A DNA stretch of 64,000 nt from Magicicada septendecula (Eukaryota > Arthropoda > Insecta > Hemiptera > Cicadidae): positions 377,494,910 to 377,558,909 of the forward strand of contig CM068372.1 of the NCBI GenBank assembly GCA_034769895.1, written 5' to 3'. A program made the translations under genes and the position numbers. Of this stretch, positions 55,060 to 64,000 are shown piece by piece. Position 1 is the first letter of the stretch; every line of letters starts with the position of its first letter. The notes beneath the pieces were generated by a model. That model saw nothing but the letters and a program-made list of their open reading frames with translations. It did not search any database and was not told the DNA's origin.

Positions 55060-56135
55060 ACATACACATGATATACGTTTGAGTCAAACACAAAGAATTC
55101 TAAATAAAAAAACGTTGTTTGGTGTTCAGTTACACATCTTCAATCTCATAATGTTTTTGGTTGTGGAGACATTTTCAAACGATTACTGGGTTCAATATTA
55201 ATCTAAAAATGCTTTAACAACTAAAGCACATGGTCAAGCTTCAACACTCAGTGTGTTGAACCTTGACCACAGAGTGTTTGGAGTGTATTACTTCAAGGGA
55301 GCAAAAGTTGAACAACACATAAGCAATTTAGAGATCAACTATAAACCCTGGACATGTGGGTCTGTAGGAAAATAAAAAGAATTGGTTGCTTGGAAAATAG
55401 AAAAATTTGCAAGGTTTGGAATACTATACTTATTTGAGAGGAGGAGGAGAAAACCTATTAGAGACTGAAAGGGAAAAAGTAAAGTTACAGCATGTCATGC
55501 AGTGTAACATGTTTCTGGAGAACATATCAGAGGGAAAATTAAAAATTAAATTCTTCTTCTTTAAGTGTCGTCTGCACTGAGAAGGTTGACAACCATCACG
55601 GTAATCTGGATTTCAGATGTACCTGCTCTAAATAAATTGACTGAGGTATGCTGCTACCATTCTCTTAGGTTATGCAACCAGGAAATATGCCTTCTGCCTC
55701 AACTTCTGCCTTGTATTTTTCTTGTATTATTAACTCCAGAAGTTCTAAATAGTTTCTCTCCTCTCATTACATGCCCTAGACATTCTGTACTTTTATAGCA
55801 GCAGTCATTACTTCCTCAATTTTCTTCCTCATTCGTCTCAATACCTTGTCATTTGTGACCCTACCCTCCAACTAATTCTCAAGATCCTTCTATGGGCCCA
55901 TGTATCTTTCCAGGTGTGGGCACCTGTAGTTTCTTCCTGGAGTTTTCTTTAAAGTCCAGGCTTCCAAACCATAAAAAAGTGTTGAGAATGTGTAACATTT
56001 CAACAATCTGACTCTGAGATCCAGACTAAGTTTCGGCTGCACACCGCTTTCCTCCTTTATGTATGCTGTCTTGATTTAAGCTGTACTATTCTTGATTTTA
56101 CCACTTCTGTATAGTCATTTTTTCCGTAAATTGAA
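55060..56135. other. noncoding, nothing recognised
   Basis: Presumed intron of ctf18. A 77-codon frame at 55565-55798 shows no motif. Confidence 0.4.
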
Positions 56136-56138
56136 ATA

Positions 56139-57364
56139 TAGTGGAACCCGCAGGTCCGAACCGCGCTAGTCTGAAAACCCGCTTAATCCAAACTGGTAGT
56201 TTGAAAAAAGGGTCTAAAAACTGTACAAAGAAATAAAAAAATACGACAAATAACTGGAACATATCAATATAATTTGTACATAAAAAGCTTAGATAAATAC
56301 ACGCTAATGCATTTTTAGTGAAATTTTTATTAAAACTAAGTACTTTAGATTGTTTTAAATATATGGTAAAATAAAGTTTTGAATTACGTTATCAAGAAAT
56401 TAGCGTCAGTAAAATGAATGGAAAAACATATTGGTACTTACAGTTTAGTGCCAGGAAAAGTATATAAAATACAAAAAACTACAATAAATACACACTGCAT
56501 AACTAGACACTACTTAAGGTGTTGCACAACATCAGTAATTTTTCTCTGATGCAAAGCTGTAAATCCAGCAGACGCTGCGATGTTCCGCCAGCGCCTCAAA
56601 AATAAGACGTCTGCCGGTGTAGCATTGGCGTGCTGCTCTACATAGGCTAACGATAGTTCAAAAGCTCTCGCTGCTTCGGCATGTGAGATCTGTGGCACAG
56701 GTTCATCTGCTTCTTCATTTTCATCGGAATCGTCATCACGTGTTTGTTGTATCAAAGATAGGATTTCTTCATCAGTCAAAACTTGATGGTCTTCGATGTC
56801 AGCTGCCAGCCATTCGTTGACGTCTGTGTTGTCTGCTTCTTCACAGCCTGGGATTTGTTGTACGAGCTGCAAGACTTCACTTCTCTCATCGGCTTGTTCA
56901 GGGCTGTCAATGTAGGTAAGGTCTGGCCATAACTTAGACCAAGACTGTCTGATGAGTTGTTGGTTGACATTTTCCCATCCTTCGCCTATCCAGTATATTA
57001 CGTCTTTTATGGTGACTTTGTTGAGAACATGAAGAATTGTTTGTGTAGGGTCCTCACTGTCACTGCACTGTCTTTGTTCGGTGTCGTTCATTGAAGCAAG
57101 TCATGTATTGTATCGGAATTAACAGTAGCCAATGCAATAATAACTGGTATTCACTGTATTTTTATAGTATAAAAGAGAGATTGGAAGATCAAAAAGTAGT
57201 AAAGTACTCTGATTGTAGGCACGAATGTGGTACTGTTTATAGACGTTATACAATTTATATTTATAATATACAGTACTATATAACCTATAACCCTGTTAAT
57301 CCGAATTTATGCCAATCCGAACAGAACTTGGTCCCAATTAGTTCGGACCAGCGGGGTTCCACTG
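56139..57364 (-). mobile_element. Tigger/pogo DNA transposon, internally deleted
   Basis: TA (56137-56138 and 57365-57366) flanks inverted ends TAGTGGAACCCGCAGGTCCG and CAGTGGAACCCCGCTGGTCC (right end, reverse complement). The CAGTGGAACC start and TA target are those of Tigger/pogo elements. At 1226 bp it is about half the length of a full element. It carries only the transposase C-terminus. Confidence 0.88.
56510..57091 (-). CDS. Tigger transposase C-terminal fragment (193 aa)
   Basis: An uninterrupted frame: MNDTEQRQCSDSEDPTQTIL, VIYWIGEGWENVNQQLIRQS (compare the iaeAW..v....l.nSW.kl block after the DDE domain), WSKLWPDL, QLVQQIPGCEEADNTDVNEW, LTDEEILSLIQQT and SHAEAARAFELSLAYVEQ. This is the region C-terminal to the DDE catalytic core in Tigger/jerky proteins. 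The psq and CENP-B-type DNA-binding domains and the three catalytic acidic residues are absent. The ATG at 57091 may be internal to the original gene. It cannot catalyse transposition; whether it is expressed is unknown. Confidence 0.82.
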   Translation of the reverse strand: MNDTEQRQCSDSEDPTQTILHVLNKVTIKDVIYWIGEGWENVNQQLIRQSWSKLWPDLTYIDSPEQADERSEVLQLVQQIPGCEEADNTDVNEWLAADIEDHQVLTDEEILSLIQQTRDDDSDENEEADEPVPQISHAEAARAFELSLAYVEQHANATPADVLFLRRWRNIAASAGFTALHQRKITDVVQHLK

Positions 57365-57367
57365 TAC

Positions 57368-58250
57368 TAAGATACTTATATTTTCCTACTCTTTGTATTT
57401 GCTCACACTTAACGACTACATTTAATAACTTGAACTTATGTAAAAATAAATTTTGTCAATTTTATTACTACTTTTATATTAATATTTAATAATAAAAAAT
57501 TGACTGTTTTTGTTGTGGCAGCCTAATAATCTGGCTGCAGCTAAGTTCCGTGAAGCTTCCAATTCATTTGTATTCTTTATATCCTTCACATTATTTCCAA
57601 TATTTTATCTCTTCTCCATCTTTGGGAATTATGATACTGATGCATCAACACAATTGCATCGCTTACTTGGCACTTTCAAAACGATTTTACACAATGCAAA
57701 TCACATGATTCTGTATGCAAAACAGAGTAATTTGTAACAAGGGAGGGGAACAGCGAGGGTGAGGATCGTTTACTGATCTTCAGTTCACTTATAATACTGA
57801 CTTTGCAAAACTTGGTTACACATACAAAAGCACAAAATTAAAATGTTATTCTATTGCTTATACGTTTCACTGCTAATGAAAATTCTGTCCGTGACAGACA
57901 GTGAAAAAAGTGGTTAGGGCAAACAAGGTGGGAAGGGGAAAGAGAAGATAAACAAGTGAAAGAGTGTGAGAGGTTAAGGAAACGTTAAACATGAAAGGAA
58001 GAATAAACAGAGCTTAATGAGTTTTCTAGATTGTCGGGCTCATCACATCAGAGGCAATGAATAATGTACCGGCTCATTAGCGCTGCACGCCTATTCTATA
58101 CTAATGTGAATGTCTAAGTGCATTATTATTTATACACTGCGCTACCTGAAACAAAATACATTCATAATTTTCAAAAATGTTCCTTTCAAAAACGGTATCT
58201 TTAATTTTATGTACGTTGACTATATTGGTTTGCTTTCAGAGTTACTACTT
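57368..58250. other. noncoding, nothing recognised
   Basis: A 75-codon plus frame (57510-57737) and a 68-codon one (58110-58316) have no identifiable motif. Confidence 0.4.
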
Positions 58251-58254
58251 TATA

Positions 58255-59508
58255 TATATATTGCAACGGAACACAGGATGATAAGCTATGTTGTTTGTAT
58301 CAGAGCACATGGATGACGAGCATTTTCATGTATAAATTGGTTTTATGTAATACTTTGTCTTTTAGCCGTAAGTTTTGTATTTAGAAATGGATAAGCACGT
58401 AGGGTATACCAAATTCTGCATAAAAAGATGTTCTTTATTGTCATGTATTTTTTGAGTGAATTTGTCCGCGTGTGCGGGTGTGATAACGTGTGATTGCTAT
58501 ATCTTCCACGGTAATTAACCGATCGACGTGAAACTTTGACAATGAATTGTTTATATAAATAGCTTCAATTTATGTGTACTCTATGGTTCATAACTATTTT
58601 AGAAATATGGTTTTTTAAGTAGGAAAAACTCAATTTGAAACACTTATCATTAATAGGGTCATCAAAATTTGTAGATAATTCAATGCAAGTTAGTGCATAT
58701 TTATACAAACTCTTTCTGGAAAAGTTCATATCTGTTGAAGGCATCAATCACGTGACTTGGGTTTAGCCAATCGGAAAACACTAAATTCAGTAACATTCAT
58801 TCTCTGTAGAGTAAAGATCGGGACGGTCTGTCTGTAGAAGTTGCAAGGTGAAGTTGTGCTCGTGCGTGAGAGAGTTATTCTCAAGCGAACATAGAAAAGT
58901 ATAACTTAACATAATCCTTGGTATTCTGTACAAAGTTCTGCGTACAGAACCGAGTGGGTCAATTATTTAAATAGAATTATAATATAGTATAGTGCTTTTC
59001 GTGTAAGTTAAGATATCCACTTAGGGATTTTAAAGACACTTCAAGATTGCGTGGAATGTGTACGACTAATACACCTTATTAAACTGATACCCATATTCAT
59101 CCTGAGATTGATAAAATTTATATATCAATTAATAATAAACTATTTTAGGGAAAATAATAAGCATTGTGTGTTTAACGTATTTGAGAAGAGGACGACAAGA
59201 CGAAGAGTACGACGGACGAAGAGGACGCCGGAAGAACAGGACGCCAGGACGGGAGCGGCTGTAGGAAGCGGAGGATTGCACGTACTGAGGTCGTAGCCTC
59301 AATCAAGTAAAACTGATTTATTATCGAACATTATAAACTATTATTGCAAATTACAATACATGACAATTTATAATACTATATATCTCTATAATATTTGTGT
59401 GTATAATAAATAATTTTTCATCTCATCCATAATAGACTTTTTTGTGATTTTTACACACTCACTATATCCTTATTAGTATAATATAATTTGATCTGTTGCA
59501 TACGGATA
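58255..59508 (+). mobile_element. 5' LTR of a second decayed Gypsy provirus (family copy 4)
   Basis: It begins TTGCAACGGAACACAGGATG, like copy 2, and shares GTGCTTTTCGTGTAAG, AGATATCCACTTAGGG, ACACTTCAAGATTG and CTAATACACC with the others. It is the most diverged of the four. GAGGACG-type repeats occur near 59186-59250. It is followed directly by a primer-binding-like site and gag. Confidence 0.65.
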
Positions 59509-59510
59509 TT

Positions 59511-59532
59511 TGGCGCTGGCCGTGTGGCTCGA
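59511..59532 (+). promoter_or_regulatory. primer-binding site, tRNA-Lys type
   Basis: TGGCGCTGGCCGTGTGGCTC followed by GA. Compared with TGGCGCCCAACGTGGGGCTCGA (complement of tRNA-Lys(CUU)), it has several substitutions, but the spacing and both ends agree. Confidence 0.6.
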
Positions 59533-59878
59533 TTTTTTTGCATTAGTTGTAAAAAAAGAAAGAAAATATTATTTGAGTGTGTATAGAATAAATTCATTGA
59601 ACTAATTTTTTGGGCCGTTCTATGTTATCAGGGAGTATAGATAAAAGTTTGAATACGCTCTCTTATCAGATATTTGAACAATAGTAGTAAATTGTCTATG
59701 TGGATATTGAATTATTATTTGTGTTAGATTAAGCTTGTTTACATTTGATTGAGATACTGGACTATAATAATAAATAACATATAAATGGACAGTTATTCGT
59801 AAAAATAAGTATTAAAAATATTGCCGTTACTATAAATAAAAAACTATATCTGTTAAAATTATAAAATAAATAATCAAT

Positions 59879-60320
59879 ATGGCCGAAGGAATAGAATTAC
59901 AGAATACATTAGCTGCTTTATTGGCAAATATGCAAAACCTATCCGAAGAAAATATAAGGAAGAAAGTAAAGCCGCTATGCAGAAAATGTGAAACAACAAA
60001 ACAAAATAAGTCACTCCACGATGAGAATAAAAGAATCTATACAGCCGTTCATGACCAGGCTAAACAAAATAAACAACTTTTAGAGTCAACCGAAAAACGT
60101 ATACGCGAAAAAGGTAGAAATAATTCGCAGCAATATTGAGACCGCTTTAGAAGCGAACAATTCTCGCATCAATGACTGTGAAGCTAAAATCACTGGAATA
60201 GAGGAAAGAGTAGTTCAACACACATCTACGGTGAGTGAGCTTGTAGCTGAACAAGATCAGCGATTACAGGAACTGGAACAACAGCTGACCCGACTCCAGA
60301 GTACCTCGACAACGGCGAAC
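59879..60320 (+). pseudogene. Gypsy gag, N-terminal part
   Basis: It starts MAEGIELQNTLAALLANMQN and continues SLHDENKRIYTAVHDQAKQN and KQLLESTEKRI, very similar to the gag at 47861. A frameshift near 60105 leads to SRINDCEAKITGIEERVVQH and RLQELEQQLTRLQSTSTTAN at about 60315. The gag domain proper is missing because the frame runs straight into RNase H. Confidence 0.8.
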
Positions 60321-60615
60321 CAGGCTTTCTGGTTCTTTCATGCTTAATTGTAAACTGGCCAATGCGCGGATATCACGTTGGATCATGGCGATCCAAGAAT
60401 ATGATTTCAGCATCAAGTATTGTAAAGCCAGTGAGAATAAAACTGCTGATACTCTAAGTAGATATCCCCCCATCATCAAAGAACAGTACTCCATGACCAG
60501 GAGTGAAATTCAAATTCTAGCAGTCAAGTATATATTACCAGATGACGTAAGAAACAGATTAAAGTTGATAAATATTGAACAACAGAAGAACGCAAAATTA
60601 AGAAAAATTAAATAA
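60320..60615 (+). pseudogene. Gypsy RNase H C-terminus fused after gag
   Basis: It reads SFMLNCKLANARISRWIMAI, QEYDFSIKYCKASENKTADT and LSRYPP, the signature end of Gypsy RNase H (L..RW...LqeydF.i.y..G..N..ADaLSR.P). About 60 further codons follow to a stop at 60615. The junction with gag near 60320 removes the gag domain, protease and all of reverse transcriptase. Confidence 0.85.
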
Positions 60616-60875
60616 ATAAATTAAATAAATAAGTAAAGTGAATAATAATAGTGGCGATGAAGTTTTAGTGGAAATAGAAAGTAGTGATGAGAGAGAGAGT
60701 GCGAAGAGAGGTTAGGTTGGCAAAGGGCAGATTTTCCCCGGGTATATGGTGAAACAGAGTTTTGACAAATGTTTTACGAGGACAAAGGTTCCACCAGAGG
60801 TTATGTGGAAGACGAGGTGTCTTCAAGTAGTCTTGTAGTTGTCCTGGATAAGCCAGGAAGTGTGATAGTAAGTTT

Positions 60876-61355
60876 GTGGTGCCCTTTGCATGGAATGAAG
60901 TAGTTCAGGGGTGTTGTGACAGATGTTATGATGAGAAATATTTTGAGAGAGAGAGAGAGAGAATGATAGAGATGTTTAAGTTAAATAGAGGTTATGAGGG
61001 GTTAGTTAAGAGATTAAAATTTGAGAGAGTAAACTATATGAAATACTTACCTGTTGTAGTAAATGGTGATGATTATTTTGATGATACCACTGTCGATGAT
61101 GAGCACTTACCTTGTGATGTAATTGATATAGTAGATGAATATGATAATATAACTTACATGGGAATAACGAATAATACTAAGGGAGAACTGACCATACCAA
61201 ATGTTGACAGGTTTTATGAATTAATAGTAGGCAATGATGTTGTCAAATACTATGTTGATGCAATGGATGATAGTGGTTATTATAATCATAATAACGATAT
61301 GTATGTAAATAAAGATGAGAATTGCTATATGAAAATAAAGACTAATTTTCGATGA
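60876..61355 (+). CDS. uncharacterised ORF (159 aa)
   Basis: The frame has a CCDRCYDEKYF cysteine cluster near its start, an ERERERM run from a GA microsatellite (60948-60961), and a long acidic, Tyr/Asp-rich part (GDDYFDDTTVDDEHLPCDVI, VDEYDNITYMG). The frame is open upstream of the ATG for about 14 more codons (ARKCDSKFV...). I do not recognise it. It lies 260 bp after the RNase H fragment, in a different frame, so it could be a late part of the same Gypsy element, an accessory ORF, or unrelated. Confidence 0.35.
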   Translation: MVPFAWNEVVQGCCDRCYDEKYFERERERMIEMFKLNRGYEGLVKRLKFERVNYMKYLPVVVNGDDYFDDTTVDDEHLPCDVIDIVDEYDNITYMGITNNTKGELTIPNVDRFYELIVGNDVVKYYVDAMDDSGYYNHNNDMYVNKDENCYMKIKTNFR

Positions 61356-61548
61356 TGGTGGTTAAAGATAGTGAATGAACATTTAATTATTTTAGTTTAT
61401 GGTAATTACTTGGCTAACTTATGTAATGAGGTGTGGTAAACAATAATATAACATGATAAAAAATTGTAGATAAATTTGTAGTGAGGTTAATTGTGTTTGT
61501 GTAATAGGTTATGTTGTATTCAGTAGTTTATGTAAACAATGTATGTAT
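61356..61548. other. AT-rich spacer before the miniature LTR element
   Basis: It ends GTAT (61545-61548), the left copy of the target duplication of the following element. Confidence 0.6.
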
Positions 61549-62061
61549 TGTCACCGGACAAAAGGCTTGCCACATGACAAATGGCGCCAATCGTACACTC
61601 TAGTGTTTTTGTGGCCCTAAAAAGGACCTGGTGGCGAGAAAGCTGAAGTTGGTCATGTCGCGCTGAGATGTTCGGTGGCTGCGCCCGCTGTTCGTGGCGC
61701 ACTGCAGTCCTCCTCTTCTTTCGGCATCGGGTGTAGTCGGTTGCCGGCCCAGCGACATTCTATCACTGGCGCGGAACTGGAGGGCGAAGACGCAAGAACG
61801 CCGGTTCTATTCTACGGCCGTTCCTTCCGGCTGACTCCGCGCCGATGTCGTCCGAGAGAGGTGAGGGTCAAGTGCGTCCGATGGCATGGCGATGAAGAGT
61901 GCTCAAAATTTTCTGCCGGCCCGGGTTTTATTAACTAACCGGGATCGCTGATTGGCTCGCTCCGAATGCTGATGCCGGATTGGCATGCCTCGTATTCTTC
62001 AGGTGTCACGCACCGTGTCGCTGGTACCGGAGAGCAGACGTAAAGAATCGCTGTTGCCACA
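61549..62061 (-). mobile_element. 3' LTR of a miniature LTR retroelement
   Basis: 513 bp. On the plus strand it starts TGTCACCGGAC and ends GTTGCCACA; on the minus strand it reads TGTGGCAACAGC...CCGGTGACA. It is about 95-96% like the other LTR by my count (roughly twenty differences and a 2-base indel). It is GC-rich, unlike its surroundings. An AATAAAACC signal occurs on the minus strand near 61936. Confidence 0.92.
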
Positions 62062-62208
62062 ACTCCCCCGGGTCTTGAATGCTCTCCGGTAGCCAGCCTA
62101 CTGCTCTTCTCCGAATCTTGTAGAGGTGTTTGTTGGTCGCCATGTTGTTGGTGTGCCGGCTGGTAGCTCACTGGCGTGGCTGGATCTTGCATCCACAAGA
62201 TGATCGTC

Positions 62209-62226
62209 GCCCCACGTTGGGCGCCA
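62209..62226 (-). promoter_or_regulatory. primer-binding site of the TRIM-like element
   Basis: Minus strand TGGCGCCCAACGTGGGGC, two bases after the 5' LTR, fully complementary to the 3' end of animal tRNA-Lys(CUU) including CCA. Confidence 0.88.
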
Positions 62227-62228
62227 CT

Positions 62229-62743
62229 TGTCACCGGACAAAAGGCTTGCCGCATGACAAATGGCGCCAATCGTACACTCTAGTGTTTTTGTGGCCCTAA
62301 AAAGGACCTGGTGGCGAGAAAGCTGAAGTTGGTCGTGCCGCGCTGAGATGTTCGGCGGCTGCATCCGCTGTTCGTGGCGCACTGCAGTCCTCCTCTTCTT
62401 TCGGCATCGGGTGTAGAGTCAGTTGCCGGCCCAGCGACATCCTGTCGCTGGCGCGGAACTGGAGGGCGAAGACGCAAGAACACTGGTTCTATTCTTCGGC
62501 CGTTCCTTCCAGCTGACTCCGCGGCGATGTCGTCTGAGAGAGATGAGGGTCAAGTGCGTCCGATGGCGTGGCGATGAAGAGTGCTCAAAATTTTCTGCCG
62601 GCCCAGGTTTTATTAACTAACCGGGATCGCTGATTGGCTCGCTCCGAATGCTGATGCCGGATTGGCTCGCCTCGTATTCTTCAGGTGTCACGCGCCGTGT
62701 CGCTGGTACCGGAGAGCAGATGTAATGAATCGCTGTTGCCACA
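62229..62743 (-). mobile_element. 5' LTR of the TRIM-like element
   Basis: 515 bp with the same termini as the LTR at 61549-62061. In minus orientation this one is upstream. Confidence 0.92.
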
Positions 62744-62747
62744 GTAT

Positions 62748-63410
62748 GCAAGAGGAATTGATTGTATAAATATAATAATAATAATGGTATACCAGACTAA
62801 ATAAATAACGGGAGTAATTATGAAGTTTATAATGCAATTAAATTGCAACTGTTTTGGAATAAGGTGATTAAAGTAACTTTGTGTTTTAAAAAACTGATTG
62901 AATTAAAATTGGAGATGAAAGTAATTAATTTAAAATGTTGCACACAGGAATTTTGGTAATGAATTTAAACGATTTTTCTGAGATTTAAACTTTATAATAA
63001 ATAACAAATGAGTAAACATAGAATGTGTTTAGTTGTTGAGTCATATGGTTGTTATGATGTATCAGAAGGTACATATGGTTATGTACGGTATATTTGTTGT
63101 GATAAATGTTTATATTTTTTTGAGTTAATGACAGTAATCATGTTTTTATTTGATTAAATAGTTGACCATATGTAAGTATGAATTTGATAATGACATGGAA
63201 GGAAAGTAAAATGTTTTAATAAAGAAATTAAATTAATTTGAAAGAATGTAACTTAGGGGAGGTGTATAATATTTAGTAAAATTTGAATTTAAAATGTGGA
63301 TGTTAATGTAACAATTATAATGTTCATTTTGATTGTTGATTATGTTGTATTATGGTTATTATGTATGTTAGAGTGTAGGAATTTTAAACATGTACTGTAT
63401 TATGTACTTT
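62748..63410. other. AT-rich stretch, nothing recognised
   Basis: No ORF or repeat end is supported. Confidence 0.45.
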
Positions 63411-63413
63411 ACA

Positions 63414-63583
63414 TGTGATTCCCCACTTCCGGGCGGTCATGGCGTCACCGAACCCTGACCGTGGATTTGGATTATTGGTAGCAAGTGTGGTTAGGCATAT
63501 TGTATCCTAGCCATAATTGTTATTATTTTCAAAATTGGTGACTCTAGAAATTAACCGGGGGGTAAATTAGGGGAATCACCACA
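63414..63583. repeat. 170-bp segment with inverted ends
   Basis: TGTGATTCCCC at the left is mirrored by GGGGAATCACCACA at the right. Inside, CGGTCATGGCGTCACCG and a G-rich CCGGGGGGTAAATTAGGGG (purine-tract-like, 63555-63573) occur. It could be the edge of an LTR element that continues to the window end, or a small foldback. No coding sequence. Confidence 0.3.
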
Positions 63584-64000
63584 ACTATGGAACAGCGGCT
63601 ATCATCGAAGGGGGTGATAGTGCCGTGTTAAGGGCATATAATTAAAATTTTAGTAGGATTACTGGTGTCCTCGGACATCAGTAATGCCGAATGTTTTTGT
63701 AACGCTGAAACAAGAACGGTGTAGGCAGCGTCTACACCCTAAATACACTGCAGTTCTTGTGGATGCAAATGGGTGGTACAGTCCAACATCAGGAAACGAT
63801 AGAGTGTGTGGAAAAGGAGCTGGCCGTTACAAGCCAGGGTCATAAATACAGCATTTATGCACAAGGTAAATGCCTGGTCCGGTTTACCCGGCAGGTGATT
63901 TACCTAATTGTAACTGGGTTGGGGGGGGATACAATAAAATGATGTAGAAGAAGGAGAAGTAACTGAGTATTCAGTTAAGAATTACTGAACCGTAATCACG
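63584..64000. other. unassigned end of window
   Basis: Short inverted motifs (for example TCCTCGGACATCAGTAATGC) and a G-run at 63920 are present. A 61-codon frame at 63757-63942 has no recognisable motif. Confidence 0.35.

Larger units (their letters stand above)
61549..62743 (-). mobile_element. TRIM-like miniature LTR retroelement (1195 bp)
   Basis: Two LTRs of 513 and 515 bp enclose only 167 bp (62062-62228). GTAT flanks the whole on both sides (61545-61548, 62744-62747), a 4-bp target duplication. On the minus strand the internal part starts with AG and TGGCGCCCAACGTGGGGC, a perfect primer-binding site for tRNA-Lys(CUU), and ends CCCGGGGGAGT, a polypurine tract. There is no coding capacity. 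It has all cis-acting parts of a retroelement and would need enzymes from another element. Confidence 0.92.

Noticed and set aside
1..64000. CRISPR arrays, bacterial operons, riboswitches or tRNA genes
   Set aside because: The window is clearly eukaryotic. The direct repeats are transposon or satellite units, and no cloverleaf-compatible sequence was noticed.

Overview
The window is eukaryotic and almost certainly from an insect. It is AT-rich, with one recognisable host gene cut into short exons by very long introns, and most of the remaining identifiable sequence is transposable elements. There are no operons and I see no tRNA, rRNA or CRISPR. A CCTAA-type interstitial repeat and the element families (mariner, Tigger/pogo, piggyBac-like, Copia, Gypsy, Penelope-like, many LINE tails) suit an insect. 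I cannot fix the order from sequence alone.

Host gene. Four exons on the minus strand (55055-54906, 51879-51749, 27165-26939, 23055-22979) join in phase and encode part of the C-terminal half of CTF18/CHTF18, the large subunit of the alternative clamp loader Ctf18-RFC. The introns between them are about 3.0, 24.6 and 3.9 kb. The 24.6-kb intron holds the most striking structures of the window. The earlier exons and the last C-terminal exons were not found.

Layout. 1-2.3 kb: a possible promoter and the 3' end of a Copia element with its LTR. 2.3-5.2 kb: LTRs of a Gypsy family and a Penelope-like foldback. 6.1-6.9 kb: LINE tail. 7.0-12.5 kb: mobile elements that carry arrays of a roughly 158-bp satellite monomer. 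13.2-17 kb: LINE fragments, a telomere-like repeat and a pogo-like MITE. 18-21.2 kb: a Gypsy element with four tandem primer-binding-site-like units and a coiled-coil gag. 21.5-27.2 kb: a candidate exon, a piggyBac-like MITE, ctf18 exons, LINE tails and a mariner. 27.3-39.8 kb: a Gypsy LTR invaded by a tandem LTR-gag-LTR-gag-LTR array. 41.4-45.8 kb: a nearly perfect 2.2-kb tandem duplication. 46.2-51.5 kb: a decayed Gypsy provirus interrupted by a hAT-type MITE and a Penelope-like fragment. 51.7-57.4 kb: ctf18 exons, an inverted LINE pair and a deleted Tigger. 58.2-64 kb: another decayed Gypsy copy with a gag-RNase H deletion fusion, an uncharacterised ORF and a 1.2-kb miniature LTR element.

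How it fits together. The genes here do not form a pathway. The coherent story is an old host-gene locus expanded by nested insertions. The best candidates for something unusual are: (i) the tandem gag-only LTR array, which keeps a textbook -1 frameshift signal although nearly all of pol is gone; (ii) the tandem primer-binding sites; (iii) the satellite-bearing mobile element; (iv) the recent 2.2-kb duplication with a promoter-like core. All family assignments come from reading motifs by eye; no database search was possible.
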